Below, piece after piece: positions 1-8,410 of a stretch of 64,000 bases of DNA; positions within the stretch are counted from its first letter, which is position 1; each line of letters begins with the position of its first letter. The position numbers and the translations under genes are program-made. Where the stretch lies: the NCBI GenBank assembly GCA_965247735.1, contig CBDFHN010000002.1, positions 2,604,001 through 2,668,000 of the forward strand. The letters are read 5' to 3'. The DNA comes from JAOXRU01 sp965247735 (GTDB lineage Bacteria; Bacteroidota; Bacteroidia; Flavobacteriales; Flavobacteriaceae). The notes below the pieces were generated by a model. That model was not told the DNA's origin. It ran no database searches and saw only the letters and a list, made by a program, of their open reading frames with translations.

Positions 1-435
1 TCCTGCGATCCCGTCTATAATTTTATTCTCTACTGGCTGCACCAGCTTTTCAGAATCTATTTTAGAATATGTAGCAGCAATTTTATCTCTTTTCTCTACA
101 AAACCTAGAGCCGTAACTACCACCTCATCTAGTGACTCGGCATCTTCTTCCAAAATTGTTGAAATTGTGGTCTGATCGCCTACTAAGATTTCTTTTGTAG
201 TGTATCCGATATAACTAATTATTAATGTCGCCTCATTACTCTGGACGTCAATGGTATAATTCCCATCAAAATCAGTAGTAGTTCCATTAGTTGTTCCTTT
301 TACCACAATACTAGCACCTGGAAGAGGACCATTAGCATCACTTACCGTTCCTGTGACTGTTTTTTGTCCGTAAGTATAGCTACTCACAAACAATAACGCA
401 CAAGCCCCAAAAATTAAATTCCTTATTCTGTTCAT
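1..435 (-). CDS. SusC/RagA-type TonB-dependent outer membrane receptor (N-terminal 145 residues, cut by window edge)
   Basis: The gene begins at the ATG complementary to 433-435 and runs off the left edge. A signal peptide (residues 1-23, ending SYTYGQ) is followed by a carboxypeptidase-regulatory-like beta-sandwich (about 25-105) with the typical GTVSDANGPLPGASI and DFDGNY segments. The SusC hinge SLDEVVVTALGF and the first part of the plug domain come next, ending in DGIAG. Receptors of this family import oligomeric nutrients across the outer membrane with a SusD lipoprotein, energised by TonB. It starts 23 bp after the stop of the M14 peptidase, so the two are probably cotranscribed. The substrate cannot be told because the barrel and partner genes lie outside the window. 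Confidence 0.9.
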   Translation of the reverse strand, partial: MNRIRNLIFGACALLFVSSYTYGQKTVTGTVSDANGPLPGASIVVKGTTNGTTTDFDGNYTIDVQSNEATLIISYIGYTTKEILVGDQTTISTILEEDAESLDEVVVTALGFVEKRDKIAATYSKIDSEKLVQPVENKIIDGIAG

Positions 436-458
436 TTGTTTTTTAGTTTAGTTAATAT

Positions 459-1694
459 TTATTTCAATAAAATGTTCATCATTTCTTCCGCTGAAATCCT
501 TCCTATTTCTCTTATCCTTTCTCTTGGAGTCTCATCTCCTATTTCATAGGTAATTCCTGTAGCATTATGCCCATACAATAACCATCCTTTAGAAACAGGC
601 TTAGTACTATTGCTAGATTTCTCGTTTACTTTATACTCTGAAATGTTTTCTTCTAACCCTTTAAACCAATCATTGATAAAATTTGGCAATGAAGTTCCTG
701 CTCTCTTTTTGTTTGTGTAAAAAACATCGTACCAAGTAGAATGAAAATCTAAACCAAGAACAAGCTTTGCATTATTCTTTCTTAGCACCTTACTGATATA
801 GCTTACCGCTCTTTTTATTTCTAATTGATTATACTTAGCCCAATCTCTATTGAGATCAATTCCAGCTGCATTATGCCTCCAATGCCCTAAATCGACACCG
901 TCAGGATTCATAATTGGAAATGCCAAAACATGATATTTTTCTAAAAACCTATTAGCTAAATCAGATTCGCTTAATAGAGTTTCTAAAAACGATTGAAAAG
1001 CAAAATACCCAGTAACCTCTGGTGGATGCTGCCTAGTAAGCAGTAGTATTACATCTTTACCTTTTGTTTCTCCTTTTGAAATGGCTAATACTGGTATATT
1101 TTTACCCAAAATTGTTTTTCCTGTACTAGAAACATCTATAAAGTCGGTCTTATTTTTTACTATATTTTCTATCCATTTTTTTACTGTTTTTGAAGAATGC
1201 ACTTCTTGTGCAGCAACAGTAATTGGATCACTATCTAACACCAATTTTATAGTAACAACTGTATTTTCTTTTTTTATTCGGGAAGTATCAATAACACTCC
1301 ACCGCCCCTTAACTTTTACTTTGGGAATATACCTGTGCTCAAAACCTTCTGGATACTTAAACTTAAAATAATAGGTTTTTTGCTTATTTGCCCAGGCCTT
1401 AAAAGCATAATAAGGACTTGAATTGATTGGAGTGTTTTCTGGACTAAAAAAGACTATTGAAGTACTATCGTTTAATTCTTTTACCCCATTTAAACGAGCG
1501 CCATCAAATTCATTACTTATATAAACACTAGCACTCTTGGATATATATGTTTTTTTCTCCTGATAATTGATGTTTTTATCTTCGGTGTCAATCTTAGTAG
1601 TAAACTCTACCGCTTTAAGCGGCGAACAACTATTATTAATAAGAAATATATTCAACAAAACAAACCCCAACCAATATCCCTGTAGTTTTTTCAT
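459..1694 (-). CDS. M14-family zinc carboxypeptidase-like lipoprotein
   Basis: A 411-residue secreted protein. The N-terminus has a lipoprotein signal with lipobox cysteine near C23 (INNSC). Residues ~45-160 form a beta-rich region, and the peptidase domain follows. The zinc site is visible as RQHPPE (H223, E226) with a third ligand at H318 (DFHSTW); DLNRDW (280-285) is the substrate-carboxylate region, and the catalytic glutamate is probably E384 (TYEIGDE). All key residues of an active M14 metallocarboxypeptidase are therefore present. It probably trims peptides, or amino acids from peptide-like substrates, on the cell surface or in the periplasm. The downstream SusC-like receptor suggests a peptide-scavenging unit, which is inference. 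Unlike classical carboxypeptidase A it has no propeptide, only the N-terminal beta domain. Confidence 0.85.
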   Translation of the reverse strand: MKKLQGYWLGFVLLNIFLINNSCSPLKAVEFTTKIDTEDKNINYQEKKTYISKSASVYISNEFDGARLNGVKELNDSTSIVFFSPENTPINSSPYYAFKAWANKQKTYYFKFKYPEGFEHRYIPKVKVKGRWSVIDTSRIKKENTVVTIKLVLDSDPITVAAQEVHSSKTVKKWIENIVKNKTDFIDVSSTGKTILGKNIPVLAISKGETKGKDVILLLTRQHPPEVTGYFAFQSFLETLLSESDLANRFLEKYHVLAFPIMNPDGVDLGHWRHNAAGIDLNRDWAKYNQLEIKRAVSYISKVLRKNNAKLVLGLDFHSTWYDVFYTNKKRAGTSLPNFINDWFKGLEENISEYKVNEKSSNSTKPVSKGWLLYGHNATGITYEIGDETPRERIREIGRISAEEMMNILLK

Positions 1695-1889
1695 TCAAGA
1701 CCTATTTACCTCACCAAAAAGTGAGACATTAATATTATAAGTTAATAGGCTACAAGGGAAGTCTACATAAATATATAAAATATTTCGTTATCAACAAGAA
1801 AAAAGAACATATCTCGAAAGATATAGATATCAATAAAAGAAGGTTAATGCCTACGTGTTGTCGTTGTTTTAAAACGAGACATCATAAAC

Positions 1890-1928
1890 AAAAAAAAGGA
1901 CCACCTAAAAAATTAGATAGTCCTTTTT
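1890..1928 (-). terminator. Intrinsic terminator of the glutamate dehydrogenase gene
   Basis: An inverted repeat with arms AAAGGAC/GTCCTTT and an inner CCTAA/TTAGA-like extension is followed on the minus strand by a run of about eight U. It lies 22-60 bp beyond the gdhA stop codon and is correctly placed to end that transcript. Confidence 0.85.
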
Positions 1929-1950
1929 GTTATATTTATTTACTAGAAAA

Positions 1951-3291
1951 TTACACCACTCCTTGTGCTAACATCGCATCAGCAACTTTAACGAAACCAG
2001 CAATATTGGCTCCTTTAACATAGTTTACATAATCTCCTTCTTTTCCGTAAGCAATACAAGAATCATGAATTTCACTCATAATACTCTTTAATTTCTCATC
2101 TACTTCCGCTCTTGTCCAGCTAATTCTTAAAGAGTTTTGAGACATTTCTAAACCAGAAGTTGCAACACCACCAGCATTAGATGCTTTTCCTGGTGCAAAC
2201 AAAATTTTACTAGTATGAAACTCATGAATTGCTTCTGGAGTAGAAGGCATATTAGCACCTTCGGCTACAGCAACACATCCATTAGCAACTAATGCCTTAG
2301 CATCGTCTCCATTAAGTTCGTTTTGAGTAGCACATGGTAACGCTACATCACATGTAGTACCCCAAGGTGTTTTCCCTTGATGAAACTCAGCAGAAGGATA
2401 TTTAGTAGCATATTCACTAACTCTTCCTCTTCTTTCATTTTTAAGTTCCATAACAAAAGCTAGCTTTTCAGCATCTATACCATCTTTGTCATAAATAAAT
2501 CCTGAAGAATCTGACATAGTTACTACTTTACCACCCAATTGTGTCGCTTTTTCAGCAGCATATTGTGCAACATTTCCTGATCCAGAAATCACAACAGTCT
2601 TACCTTCAAAAGAAGTACCTTGAGTTTCTAGCATACTTTGTGCGAAATAAACAGTACCATAACCTGTAGCTTCTGGTCTAATTAAAGATCCACCCCAAGT
2701 AATACCCTTACCAGTTAATACACCAGTAAATTCATTTCTCATTTTTTTATACATTCCAAAAAGGAAACCTATTTCTCTACCACCAACTCCAATATCTCCA
2801 GCAGGAACATCAGTATTAGGACCAATATGTCTACACAATTCGCTCATAAAGCTATGGCAAAAACGCATAATTTCATCATCTGACTTCCCTTTAGGATCAA
2901 AATCAGAGCCACCTTTACCACCACCCATTGGAAGTGTTGTTAAACTATTTTTAAATACTTGCTCAAATGCCAAGAATTTTAAAATACTCATGTTTACAGA
3001 TGGATGAAAACGAAGTCCACCTTTGTATGGTCCTATTGCAGAATTCATCTGAATTCTATATCCTCTATTTACATGAACTTCTCCATTATCACTTACCCAT
3101 GGCACTCTAAATGTAATTGCTCTTTCTGGCTCTACCATTCTAAGCAATATATTTTTACCACTATAAATCTTATTATCAGCTATATAAGGAATTACTGTTT
3201 CAGCAACTTCCTGTACTGCCTGTAAAAACTCTGTCTCGTGACCATTACGAGTTTTTACCAACTCCATAAAGTCATTAATTTTTTGTTCCAT
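1951..3291 (-). CDS. gdhA: NADP-type glutamate dehydrogenase
   Basis: At 446 residues this is the usual length of the hexameric small-subunit glutamate dehydrogenases. The enzyme interconverts 2-oxoglutarate plus ammonia and glutamate in the cytoplasm. The N-terminal substrate domain carries GPYKGGLRFHPSVN and the active-site segment PMGGGKGGSDFDPKGKS. The nucleotide-binding domain has ISGSGNVAQYA (GxGxxA fold), and the C-terminal half contains NAGGVATSGLEMSQN. This family generally works in the NADPH-dependent, assimilatory direction. The gene stands alone between its own promoter-like element and a strong terminator. Confidence in function is high; cofactor preference is from family resemblance only. 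Confidence 0.97.
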   Translation of the reverse strand: MEQKINDFMELVKTRNGHETEFLQAVQEVAETVIPYIADNKIYSGKNILLRMVEPERAITFRVPWVSDNGEVHVNRGYRIQMNSAIGPYKGGLRFHPSVNMSILKFLAFEQVFKNSLTTLPMGGGKGGSDFDPKGKSDDEIMRFCHSFMSELCRHIGPNTDVPAGDIGVGGREIGFLFGMYKKMRNEFTGVLTGKGITWGGSLIRPEATGYGTVYFAQSMLETQGTSFEGKTVVISGSGNVAQYAAEKATQLGGKVVTMSDSSGFIYDKDGIDAEKLAFVMELKNERRGRVSEYATKYPSAEFHQGKTPWGTTCDVALPCATQNELNGDDAKALVANGCVAVAEGANMPSTPEAIHEFHTSKILFAPGKASNAGGVATSGLEMSQNSLRISWTRAEVDEKLKSIMSEIHDSCIAYGKEGDYVNYVKGANIAGFVKVADAMLAQGVV

Positions 3292-3337
3292 AAAAATTAT
3301 AAAATATGAATACTATTATTTTTTGTAAAATCTTGAA

Positions 3338-3345
3338 CAAAAATA
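3338..3345 (-). promoter_or_regulatory. Bacteroidota-type -7 promoter element upstream of gdhA
   Basis: TATTTTTG on the minus strand matches the Bacteroidota -7 consensus TAnnTTTG. It lies about 47 bp upstream of the gdhA ATG, implying a 5' leader near 40 nt. No clear -33 TTG was found at the usual spacing. Confidence 0.5.
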
Positions 3346-3545
3346 TGCCTTTTACGCAAAAAAACCTGTTCTTTTTTGCATTATATCATATTCTTTGCCC
3401 TATTTAACCCTACAGATAAGTCCCAACTCCTATAAATACTGTTGGTTTATTGATTTATAGTTTTGTTTATTTTTCCAGTAGCATTTCAAAATTAACTATA
3501 TCGATTGCGTTAAAACCTATTTTCCGTATTAAAACCGCTCTTAAA

Positions 3546-4700
3546 TCAACCTAAAGCCTGCCTTAAATCTGCAATAAGATCGCCTTTATCTTCAATACCG
3601 ACACTCAATCGTATTAAGGCATCTACCACACCTATTTTTTCTCTTTCGGCTTTTGGAACACTTGCATGGGTCATACTTGCTGGATGTCCTGCTAAGCTCT
3701 CTACACCACCCAATGATTCTGCCAATGTAAACAACTCTAATCGTTCAATAATTTTTATTGCAGCATCAGCATCATTGCCTTTAGTAACGAAAGATAACAT
3801 TCCTCCAAAATCGTTCATTTGCGCTTTTGCTATATTATGATTTGGGTGGGACTCAAACCCTGGCCAATATACTTTTTCTACTTTGGGATGCGTAACTAAA
3901 TATTCAGCTATAGCTCTACCATTTTCACAATGTCGTTGCATCCGCACATGTAAAGTTTTAATACCTCGCAAAGTTAAAAAACTATCCATTGGTCCAGCAA
4001 TAGCTCCACTAGCATTCTGAATAAAATATAAGCGATCGGCTAAATTTTTATCATTTACAACTAAAGCCCCTAACACTACATCGCTATGACCTCCAAGATA
4101 TTTTGTAGCTGAATGCATTACAATATCCGCACCTAAATCTAATGGCAACTGCAAATATGGACTCGCAAAAGTATTATCTACAGCCAATAAAATCTTATGC
4201 GCTTTTGCAATCTTAGCAACAGCTATAATATCAATAATATTCAACAAAGGATTTGTTGGTGTTTCTATCCAAATTAACTTTGTCTTGATATTGATATATT
4301 TTTCAATATTTTCAGGATTTTCCATTCCTATAAAATGAAACACTATTCCATAATTTTCAAAAACCTTTGTAAAGAGTCGATAACTTCCTCCATACAAATC
4401 GCTGGTAGACACAACCTCATCACCAGGCTTTAATAGTTTCATCACTGCATCTATTGCTGCCAATCCACTTCCAAAAGCCAAACCATATGCTCCATTTTCT
4501 ATACTTACTAATGATTTTTCTAAAGCTGTTCTTGTGGGATTTGCGCTTCTAGAATATTCATATCCTTTATGCATCCCAGGACTTGACTGTGCATAGGTAG
4601 AGGTTTGATAAATTGGAGGCATTACAGCTCCATATGCTTTATCTGGTTCTTGTCCTCCATGAATTGTTTTGCTATTAAATTTTAAACCTTCCTTTTCCAT
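3546..4700 (-). CDS. metB: Cys/Met-metabolism PLP enzyme, cystathionine gamma-synthase/lyase type
   Basis: A 384-residue cytoplasmic fold-type I PLP enzyme of the trans-sulfuration family. The PLP Schiff-base lysine is K200 in HSATKYLGGHSD, D175 (AVDNTF) pairs with the pyridine nitrogen, and YEYSRSANPTR near residues 48-57 is the phosphate and substrate region contributed across the dimer. It joins O-acyl-homoserine and cysteine to cystathionine, or cleaves cystathionine. Gamma-synthases, gamma-lyases and O-acetylhomoserine sulfhydrylases cannot be separated safely by eye, so the symbol is the best guess. It is monocistronic, followed by 254 bp before gdhA. Confidence 0.85.
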   Translation of the reverse strand: MEKEGLKFNSKTIHGGQEPDKAYGAVMPPIYQTSTYAQSSPGMHKGYEYSRSANPTRTALEKSLVSIENGAYGLAFGSGLAAIDAVMKLLKPGDEVVSTSDLYGGSYRLFTKVFENYGIVFHFIGMENPENIEKYINIKTKLIWIETPTNPLLNIIDIIAVAKIAKAHKILLAVDNTFASPYLQLPLDLGADIVMHSATKYLGGHSDVVLGALVVNDKNLADRLYFIQNASGAIAGPMDSFLTLRGIKTLHVRMQRHCENGRAIAEYLVTHPKVEKVYWPGFESHPNHNIAKAQMNDFGGMLSFVTKGNDADAAIKIIERLELFTLAESLGGVESLAGHPASMTHASVPKAEREKIGVVDALIRLSVGIEDKGDLIADLRQALG

Positions 4701-4806
4701 CCTAGATTCTTTATAAAAGTGAATTTACAAAATATTAGAAACTTAAATTTCATCTTAATCAATTTCTTTTCTTGCCTTCAAACCTAAAAAAAATGATGGA
4801 ATTGAA

Positions 4807-4814
4807 TATCTTTG
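4807..4814 (+). promoter_or_regulatory. -7 promoter element of the RsiV-like lipoprotein gene
   Basis: TATCTTTG matches TAnnTTTG exactly and lies 30 bp before the ATG at 4845. It overlaps the alternative upstream start at 4812, which argues that translation begins at 4845. Confidence 0.5.
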
Positions 4815-4844
4815 TTTTTTATCCTGAAAAAAACAATCTACTTC

Positions 4845-5585
4845 ATGAAAAAACTGTTTCTTTTATGTGCTCTTATCAGCACAGTATTTGCCTGTAAAAA
4901 CGAAGAAAAACTTTCTTTTGACGAATTAAAAAAAACATCAAAAATATGTGATAACTGCCCTGTAATTAATGTGGTTGTTCCTGTGATTGTTGATACTGAA
5001 GAAGCGTTTTTAAAAAACATCAATGCTCATATAGAAAAAGTAACTGCTTCCATTTTTACTTTTGATGAAAACATAAAAATTACTACCATTAACCAAGCTT
5101 TGGTCTTTTTTAATGATGAAGCAAAAAAAATGCAAGAAGAATTTCCTGATGAAGCTACGGATCAATGGGAAGTTGACATTGATGGAAGTGTTAATTATGA
5201 ATCAAAAAACATACTTACCATAAAATTAGAGTCTTATATTTTTACCGGTGGAGCACATGGTTATAGTGCTACAACATTCCTTAATTATGATAAAAGGACT
5301 GGAGAACATGTAGAAAACTGGGAGCTTTTTAAGGACCTAGAAGAATTTACTGCTTTTGCTGAACGTAAATTTCGGATTCAAGAAAGTATTCCTCAAGAAG
5401 AAAATATCAATACTACAGGTTTTATGTTTGAAACCGATGCTTTTGAGCTTCCTAAAAACATGGGATATACCAAAGAAGGAATCGTACTGATCTATAATCA
5501 ATACGAAATCACTTCTTATGCTGATGGTCAGAAAACCTTAATACTTCCTTATAACGAGCTTAAGACTTTTGGTCTTTTGCAATAA
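4845..5585 (+). CDS. DUF4163/DUF3298 (RsiV-like) lipoprotein
   Basis: The start at 4845 was chosen because it begins a clean lipoprotein signal (MKKLFLLCALISTVFAC) and a promoter element overlaps the longer version. The mature protein has an N-terminal DUF4163-like half and a C-terminal DUF3298-like domain with YIFTGGAHGY and a TGEHVENWELF segment, as in the extracytoplasmic region of the anti-sigma factor RsiV. It is about 246 residues and anchored to a membrane on the periplasmic side. RsiV binds lysozyme, and other members bind cell-wall ligands, but no function can be assigned here. There is no sigma factor next to it. The 3' end overlaps the convergent DinB gene by 26 bp. Confidence 0.8.
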   Translation: MKKLFLLCALISTVFACKNEEKLSFDELKKTSKICDNCPVINVVVPVIVDTEEAFLKNINAHIEKVTASIFTFDENIKITTINQALVFFNDEAKKMQEEFPDEATDQWEVDIDGSVNYESKNILTIKLESYIFTGGAHGYSATTFLNYDKRTGEHVENWELFKDLEEFTAFAERKFRIQESIPQEENINTTGFMFETDAFELPKNMGYTKEGIVLIYNQYEITSYADGQKTLILPYNELKTFGLLQ

Positions 5586-6033
5586 CCCTTCTTAAAGCCA
5601 ATACCGATCCTAGATGAATACCTTCGTGATATAAATTAAAGGTAATGGCATCGTCTGCATCAAGTAAAGCAACCTTAATACTTGTCATATACTCTGAATA
5701 CTTAGTGAAAAGTCCCGATTTATAATCCGTGATCGTTTTTTCAATACTGCTCAACAATAAGTCTTTTATCAATTCCTTCTCTGCAATATCAAAACTACCA
5801 TCTGGCTTTGATCCTTTTCTATACTTATCCACCATAACATCGCTAACACCCAAGGGTAAACCACTAAACTTATAAACCAATAATTGTTGTGTAACCACCA
5901 CATGTGCTATATTCCAAAAAATATTATTATTGAAACCTTCTGGAATCAGTGCTAGCTGTTCATCTGATGTTTCTGTTAAAAATTTGTACAATACTTTTCT
6001 AGTCGTAAGTGTTTTTTCTAATGTTTTTAGCAT
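5560..6033 (-). CDS. DinB-family putative metal-dependent protein
   Basis: A 157-residue predicted four-helix-bundle protein. Two conserved histidine positions of the DinB/YfiT metal site are seen: H44 in WNIAHVVVTQQ and H136/H140 in YHEGIHLGSV. Members of this superfamily include thiol transferases and many stress-linked proteins of unknown activity; the exact reaction is unknown. It is transcribed divergently from the ArsC-EamA operon across a 122-bp spacer carrying two perfect dyads, so the two units may share a regulator. Its 3' end overlaps the convergent lipoprotein gene, which may cause transcript interference. Confidence 0.8.
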   Translation of the reverse strand: MLKTLEKTLTTRKVLYKFLTETSDEQLALIPEGFNNNIFWNIAHVVVTQQLLVYKFSGLPLGVSDVMVDKYRKGSKPDGSFDIAEKELIKDLLLSSIEKTITDYKSGLFTKYSEYMTSIKVALLDADDAITFNLYHEGIHLGSVLALRRVIAKDQKS

Positions 6034-6065
6034 TTCCTTATTTTTTGATAAAATTACTTTTTTTA

Positions 6066-6089
6066 GTACAAATTCGTCTTTCTTTGTAC
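6066..6089. promoter_or_regulatory. Dyad GTACAAA-N10-TTTGTAC in divergent promoter region
   Basis: Perfect 7-bp inverted repeats separated by 10 bp lie 33 bp upstream of the dinB start and 67 bp upstream of the arsC start. The spacing suits a dimeric regulator bound to one face of DNA. No regulator gene is adjacent. Confidence 0.35.
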
Positions 6090-6110
6090 AAGAAATTATA
6101 ATCTTACCTG

Positions 6111-6126
6111 TAATTCAGCTGAATTA
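6111..6126. promoter_or_regulatory. Perfect 16-bp palindrome TAATTCAGCTGAATTA
   Basis: A perfect palindrome 30 bp before the arsC-like start codon, in the same spacer as the GTACAAA dyad. It is a plausible operator for the arsC-eamA-nitronate monooxygenase operon. Confidence 0.4.
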
Positions 6127-6155
6127 TAAATTACTATAGATAAAACAGTCTTTCT

Positions 6156-6509
6156 ATGAAAAAAATATACCATTTAAAAACTTGTGATACCTGTAAAAGA
6201 ATCATAAAAAAATTAGCGCCTTTAGCGGATTTTGTTTTTCAAGAAATTAAAGAAGAAGCTATTACAGTTAAGCAAATTGAAGAAATGAGAGCGCTAACAA
6301 CTAGCTACGAATCTCTTTTTAGCAAACGCGCCAAACTATATAAAGAACGAAATCTTAAAAACGAAACACTTAGCGAAGACGATTATAAAGCATTTATTCT
6401 AGAGCATTATACTTTTCTAAAACGACCAGTGCTAATTACCGACAATCAAATATTTATTGGCAATAGCAAAAAAAATATTGAAGCCGCTAAAAAGGCGATT
6501 CATGAGTAA
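6156..6509 (+). CDS. ArsC/Spx-family thioredoxin-fold protein
   Basis: A 117-residue cytoplasmic protein of the ArsC/Spx/YffB group with a thioredoxin fold. The N-terminal active-site CxxC (C10 and C13, KTCDTCKR) is present. The conserved arginine for arsenate binding is replaced by a less clear context (FLKRPVLITDNQIFIG, residues ~89-104), so it may be an arsenate reductase, a Spx-like regulator or a glutathione-linked reductase. It overlaps the next gene by 8 bp, indicating translational coupling with an EamA transporter and a nitronate monooxygenase. This grouping is compatible with a redox or detoxification role, but no arsenic transporter is present. Confidence 0.8.
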   Translation: MKKIYHLKTCDTCKRIIKKLAPLADFVFQEIKEEAITVKQIEEMRALTTSYESLFSKRAKLYKERNLKNETLSEDDYKAFILEHYTFLKRPVLITDNQIFIGNSKKNIEAAKKAIHE

Positions 6510-7392
6510 CAGAACCCTTGCCATTATTGCATGCGTTGTTGCTACTTCTATCTATGCCATTAGCCATACCATAGCAAAAGGGCCAATGCCAGATTATGTT
6601 CAGCCTTTTGCCTTTATCTGTGCTAGATTAATTGTTGCTACAGCTTTATTCTGGATTCTTGGTTTGTTTGGTCCTAAAGAAAAAGTTGACAGAAAAGATT
6701 GGCCTCGTTTTTTGTTATGTGGCGCTCTTGGTATGTGTATCAATATGCTTGCTTTCTTTAAAGGATTATCACTATCTACTCCAATTAACAGTGCAGTACT
6801 CATGACTGTATCTCCTATTCTGGTTGTACTATTATCTGCCATCATTATTAAAGAAAAAATACATCTTAAAAGAGCTATTGGTATTGGAGTTGGTTTTTTG
6901 GGAGCCTTAGGACTTGTACTTTTTGGAGCAGAAACTAGAGCTGATGCCCCAAATATCTTACTAGGAAACATTCTATTACTAACCAATGCTACAGCATTTG
7001 GCCTCTACCTTATTTTTGTAAAGAAGCTACTCAACAAATACCATCCGTTTACAGCGATAAAATGGTTGTTTACCATAGGCACTGTACTTTGTTTACCAGT
7101 AGCACTACCTCAATTTTTAGAAACCGATTGGTTTAATTTACCAACAGTTATTACACTAAAAGTATTATTCATAATTATCGCTACCACCTTTCTAACCTAT
7201 CTATTTAATATTTTTTCCATTAAACACCTAAAGGCATCTACAGTAAGCTCTTTTATATATCTTCAACCTTTATTTGGGATAATATTTGCTATATTTAGCA
7301 AACAAGACAGTCTTACTCCTATAAAAATTAGTTCGGCAATACTTATAATTATAGGCGTATATTTAGCAAGTAAAAAACCCATAACAAAATGA
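6502..7392 (+). CDS. EamA/DMT-superfamily transporter
   Basis: An integral inner-membrane protein of 296 residues with ten predicted transmembrane helices in two homologous EamA repeats (about 5-140 and 155-290), the usual length for the family. The start at 6502 was chosen because it begins a hydrophobic first helix (MSNRTLAIIACVVATSIYAI) and overlaps the arsC stop. PINSAVLMTVSPILVVLL in the first repeat and KASTVSSFIYLQPLFGIIFA in the second are typical. DMT carriers export amino acids, nucleotides or other metabolites by proton exchange; the substrate is not predictable. It overlaps the following nitronate monooxygenase by 4 bp (ATGA). Confidence 0.9.
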   Translation: MSNRTLAIIACVVATSIYAISHTIAKGPMPDYVQPFAFICARLIVATALFWILGLFGPKEKVDRKDWPRFLLCGALGMCINMLAFFKGLSLSTPINSAVLMTVSPILVVLLSAIIIKEKIHLKRAIGIGVGFLGALGLVLFGAETRADAPNILLGNILLLTNATAFGLYLIFVKKLLNKYHPFTAIKWLFTIGTVLCLPVALPQFLETDWFNLPTVITLKVLFIIIATTFLTYLFNIFSIKHLKASTVSSFIYLQPLFGIIFAIFSKQDSLTPIKISSAILIIIGVYLASKKPITK

Positions 7393-8372
7393 CAAAAAAA
7401 GCCAATTTCATAAACGATTTATCACTTCCTGTTGTTGCAGCTCCAATGTTTTTAATATCAGGACCAAAACTAGTAATTGAATGTTGCAAAAACGGTATTG
7501 TAGGTACTTTTCCAGCACTAAACCAGAGAACAAGTGAAGGTTTTGAAGAATGGCTTATTGAAATAAAGCAAGAATTAGACACTTTTGAAAAAGAAACGGG
7601 TAAAAAAGCAGCCCCATTTGGCGTTAACCTTATAGTACACCCTACGAATCCTAGATTACAAGCTGATGTTATGCTTTGTGTAAAACATAAAGTTCCTTTA
7701 GTTATCACTTCTTTAGGTGCTGTTTCTCAAGTTGTAGATGCTATACATAGTTATGGTGGATTAGTTTTTCATGATATTATTAAAAAAAGACACGCCGAAA
7801 AAGCTAATGAAGCTGGTGTGGACGGTCTAATATTAGTTGCTGCTGGTGCTGGTGGACATGGTGGAACCATAAATCCAATGACACTTGTAGCCGAAATAAA
7901 AGCATTTTTTGATAAAACAATTCTACTTTCTGGATGTATTAGTAATGGTAATGATGTTGCCGCTGCTATGCAGATGGGAGCAGATTTAGCCTATATGGGA
8001 ACTCGTTTTATCAATACAGAAGAGAGCAAGGCTAGTGATGCTTATAAAGAGATGATAATCGATAGTACTGCTAATGATATTATCTACACCGCTGCCGTTT
8101 CTGGTGTAAAAGCCAATTTCCTTAAAGGCAGTCTAGAAGCCATGGGGATTACCGAAGAAACATGGGATAAATCTAAAAAAATAGATTTTGGTGAGGAGCT
8201 TGATGCTGCAAAAGCAGAAGCTAAAGCATGGAAGACAATTTGGTCTGCTGGACAAGGTGTTGCTACTATTAATAAAACTACACCTGTAAAAGAATTGGTT
8301 GACTCCTTAAAAACAGAATTTAAGACTGCTATAGAAAAGCAGTACGAATTACTTAATAGGTATCCGAAATAA
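7389..8372 (+). CDS. Nitronate monooxygenase / 2-nitropropane dioxygenase family FMN enzyme
   Basis: A 327-residue TIM-barrel flavoprotein. The N-terminus (LPVVAAPMFLISGPKLV) and the central glycine-rich motif with catalytic-type histidine (AAGAGGHGGT, about residues 153-162) match the nitronate monooxygenase class. CISNGNDVAAAMQMGADLAYMGTRF forms the FMN-phosphate site. Members oxidise alkyl nitronates such as propionate-3-nitronate, a natural toxin, without making peroxide. As the last gene of the arsC-eamA operon it is translationally coupled to the transporter. A strong hairpin follows 4 bp after the stop. Some relatives act as enoyl-ACP reductases (FabK-like), so activity is not certain. 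Confidence 0.88.
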   Translation: MTKKANFINDLSLPVVAAPMFLISGPKLVIECCKNGIVGTFPALNQRTSEGFEEWLIEIKQELDTFEKETGKKAAPFGVNLIVHPTNPRLQADVMLCVKHKVPLVITSLGAVSQVVDAIHSYGGLVFHDIIKKRHAEKANEAGVDGLILVAAGAGGHGGTINPMTLVAEIKAFFDKTILLSGCISNGNDVAAAMQMGADLAYMGTRFINTEESKASDAYKEMIIDSTANDIIYTAAVSGVKANFLKGSLEAMGITEETWDKSKKIDFGEELDAAKAEAKAWKTIWSAGQGVATINKTTPVKELVDSLKTEFKTAIEKQYELLNRYPK

Positions 8373-8376
8373 TTAA

Positions 8377-8405
8377 AAGAGGAATCTTTTTTAAAGATTC
8401 CTCTT
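8377..8405 (+). terminator. Bidirectional terminator between convergent genes
   Basis: A perfect 13-bp inverted repeat (AAGAGGAATCTTT with its complement) has a 3-nt loop and is followed on the plus strand by a T-rich tail and on the minus strand by TTAATTATTT. It separates the convergent nitronate monooxygenase and DUF4349 genes and can serve both. Confidence 0.88.
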
Positions 8406-8410
8406 GATTT

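Noticed and set aside
1081..1371. Plus-strand 96-codon frame inside the M14 peptidase gene
   Set aside because: It is antisense to a gene with intact catalytic motifs and has no independent start context or family pattern.
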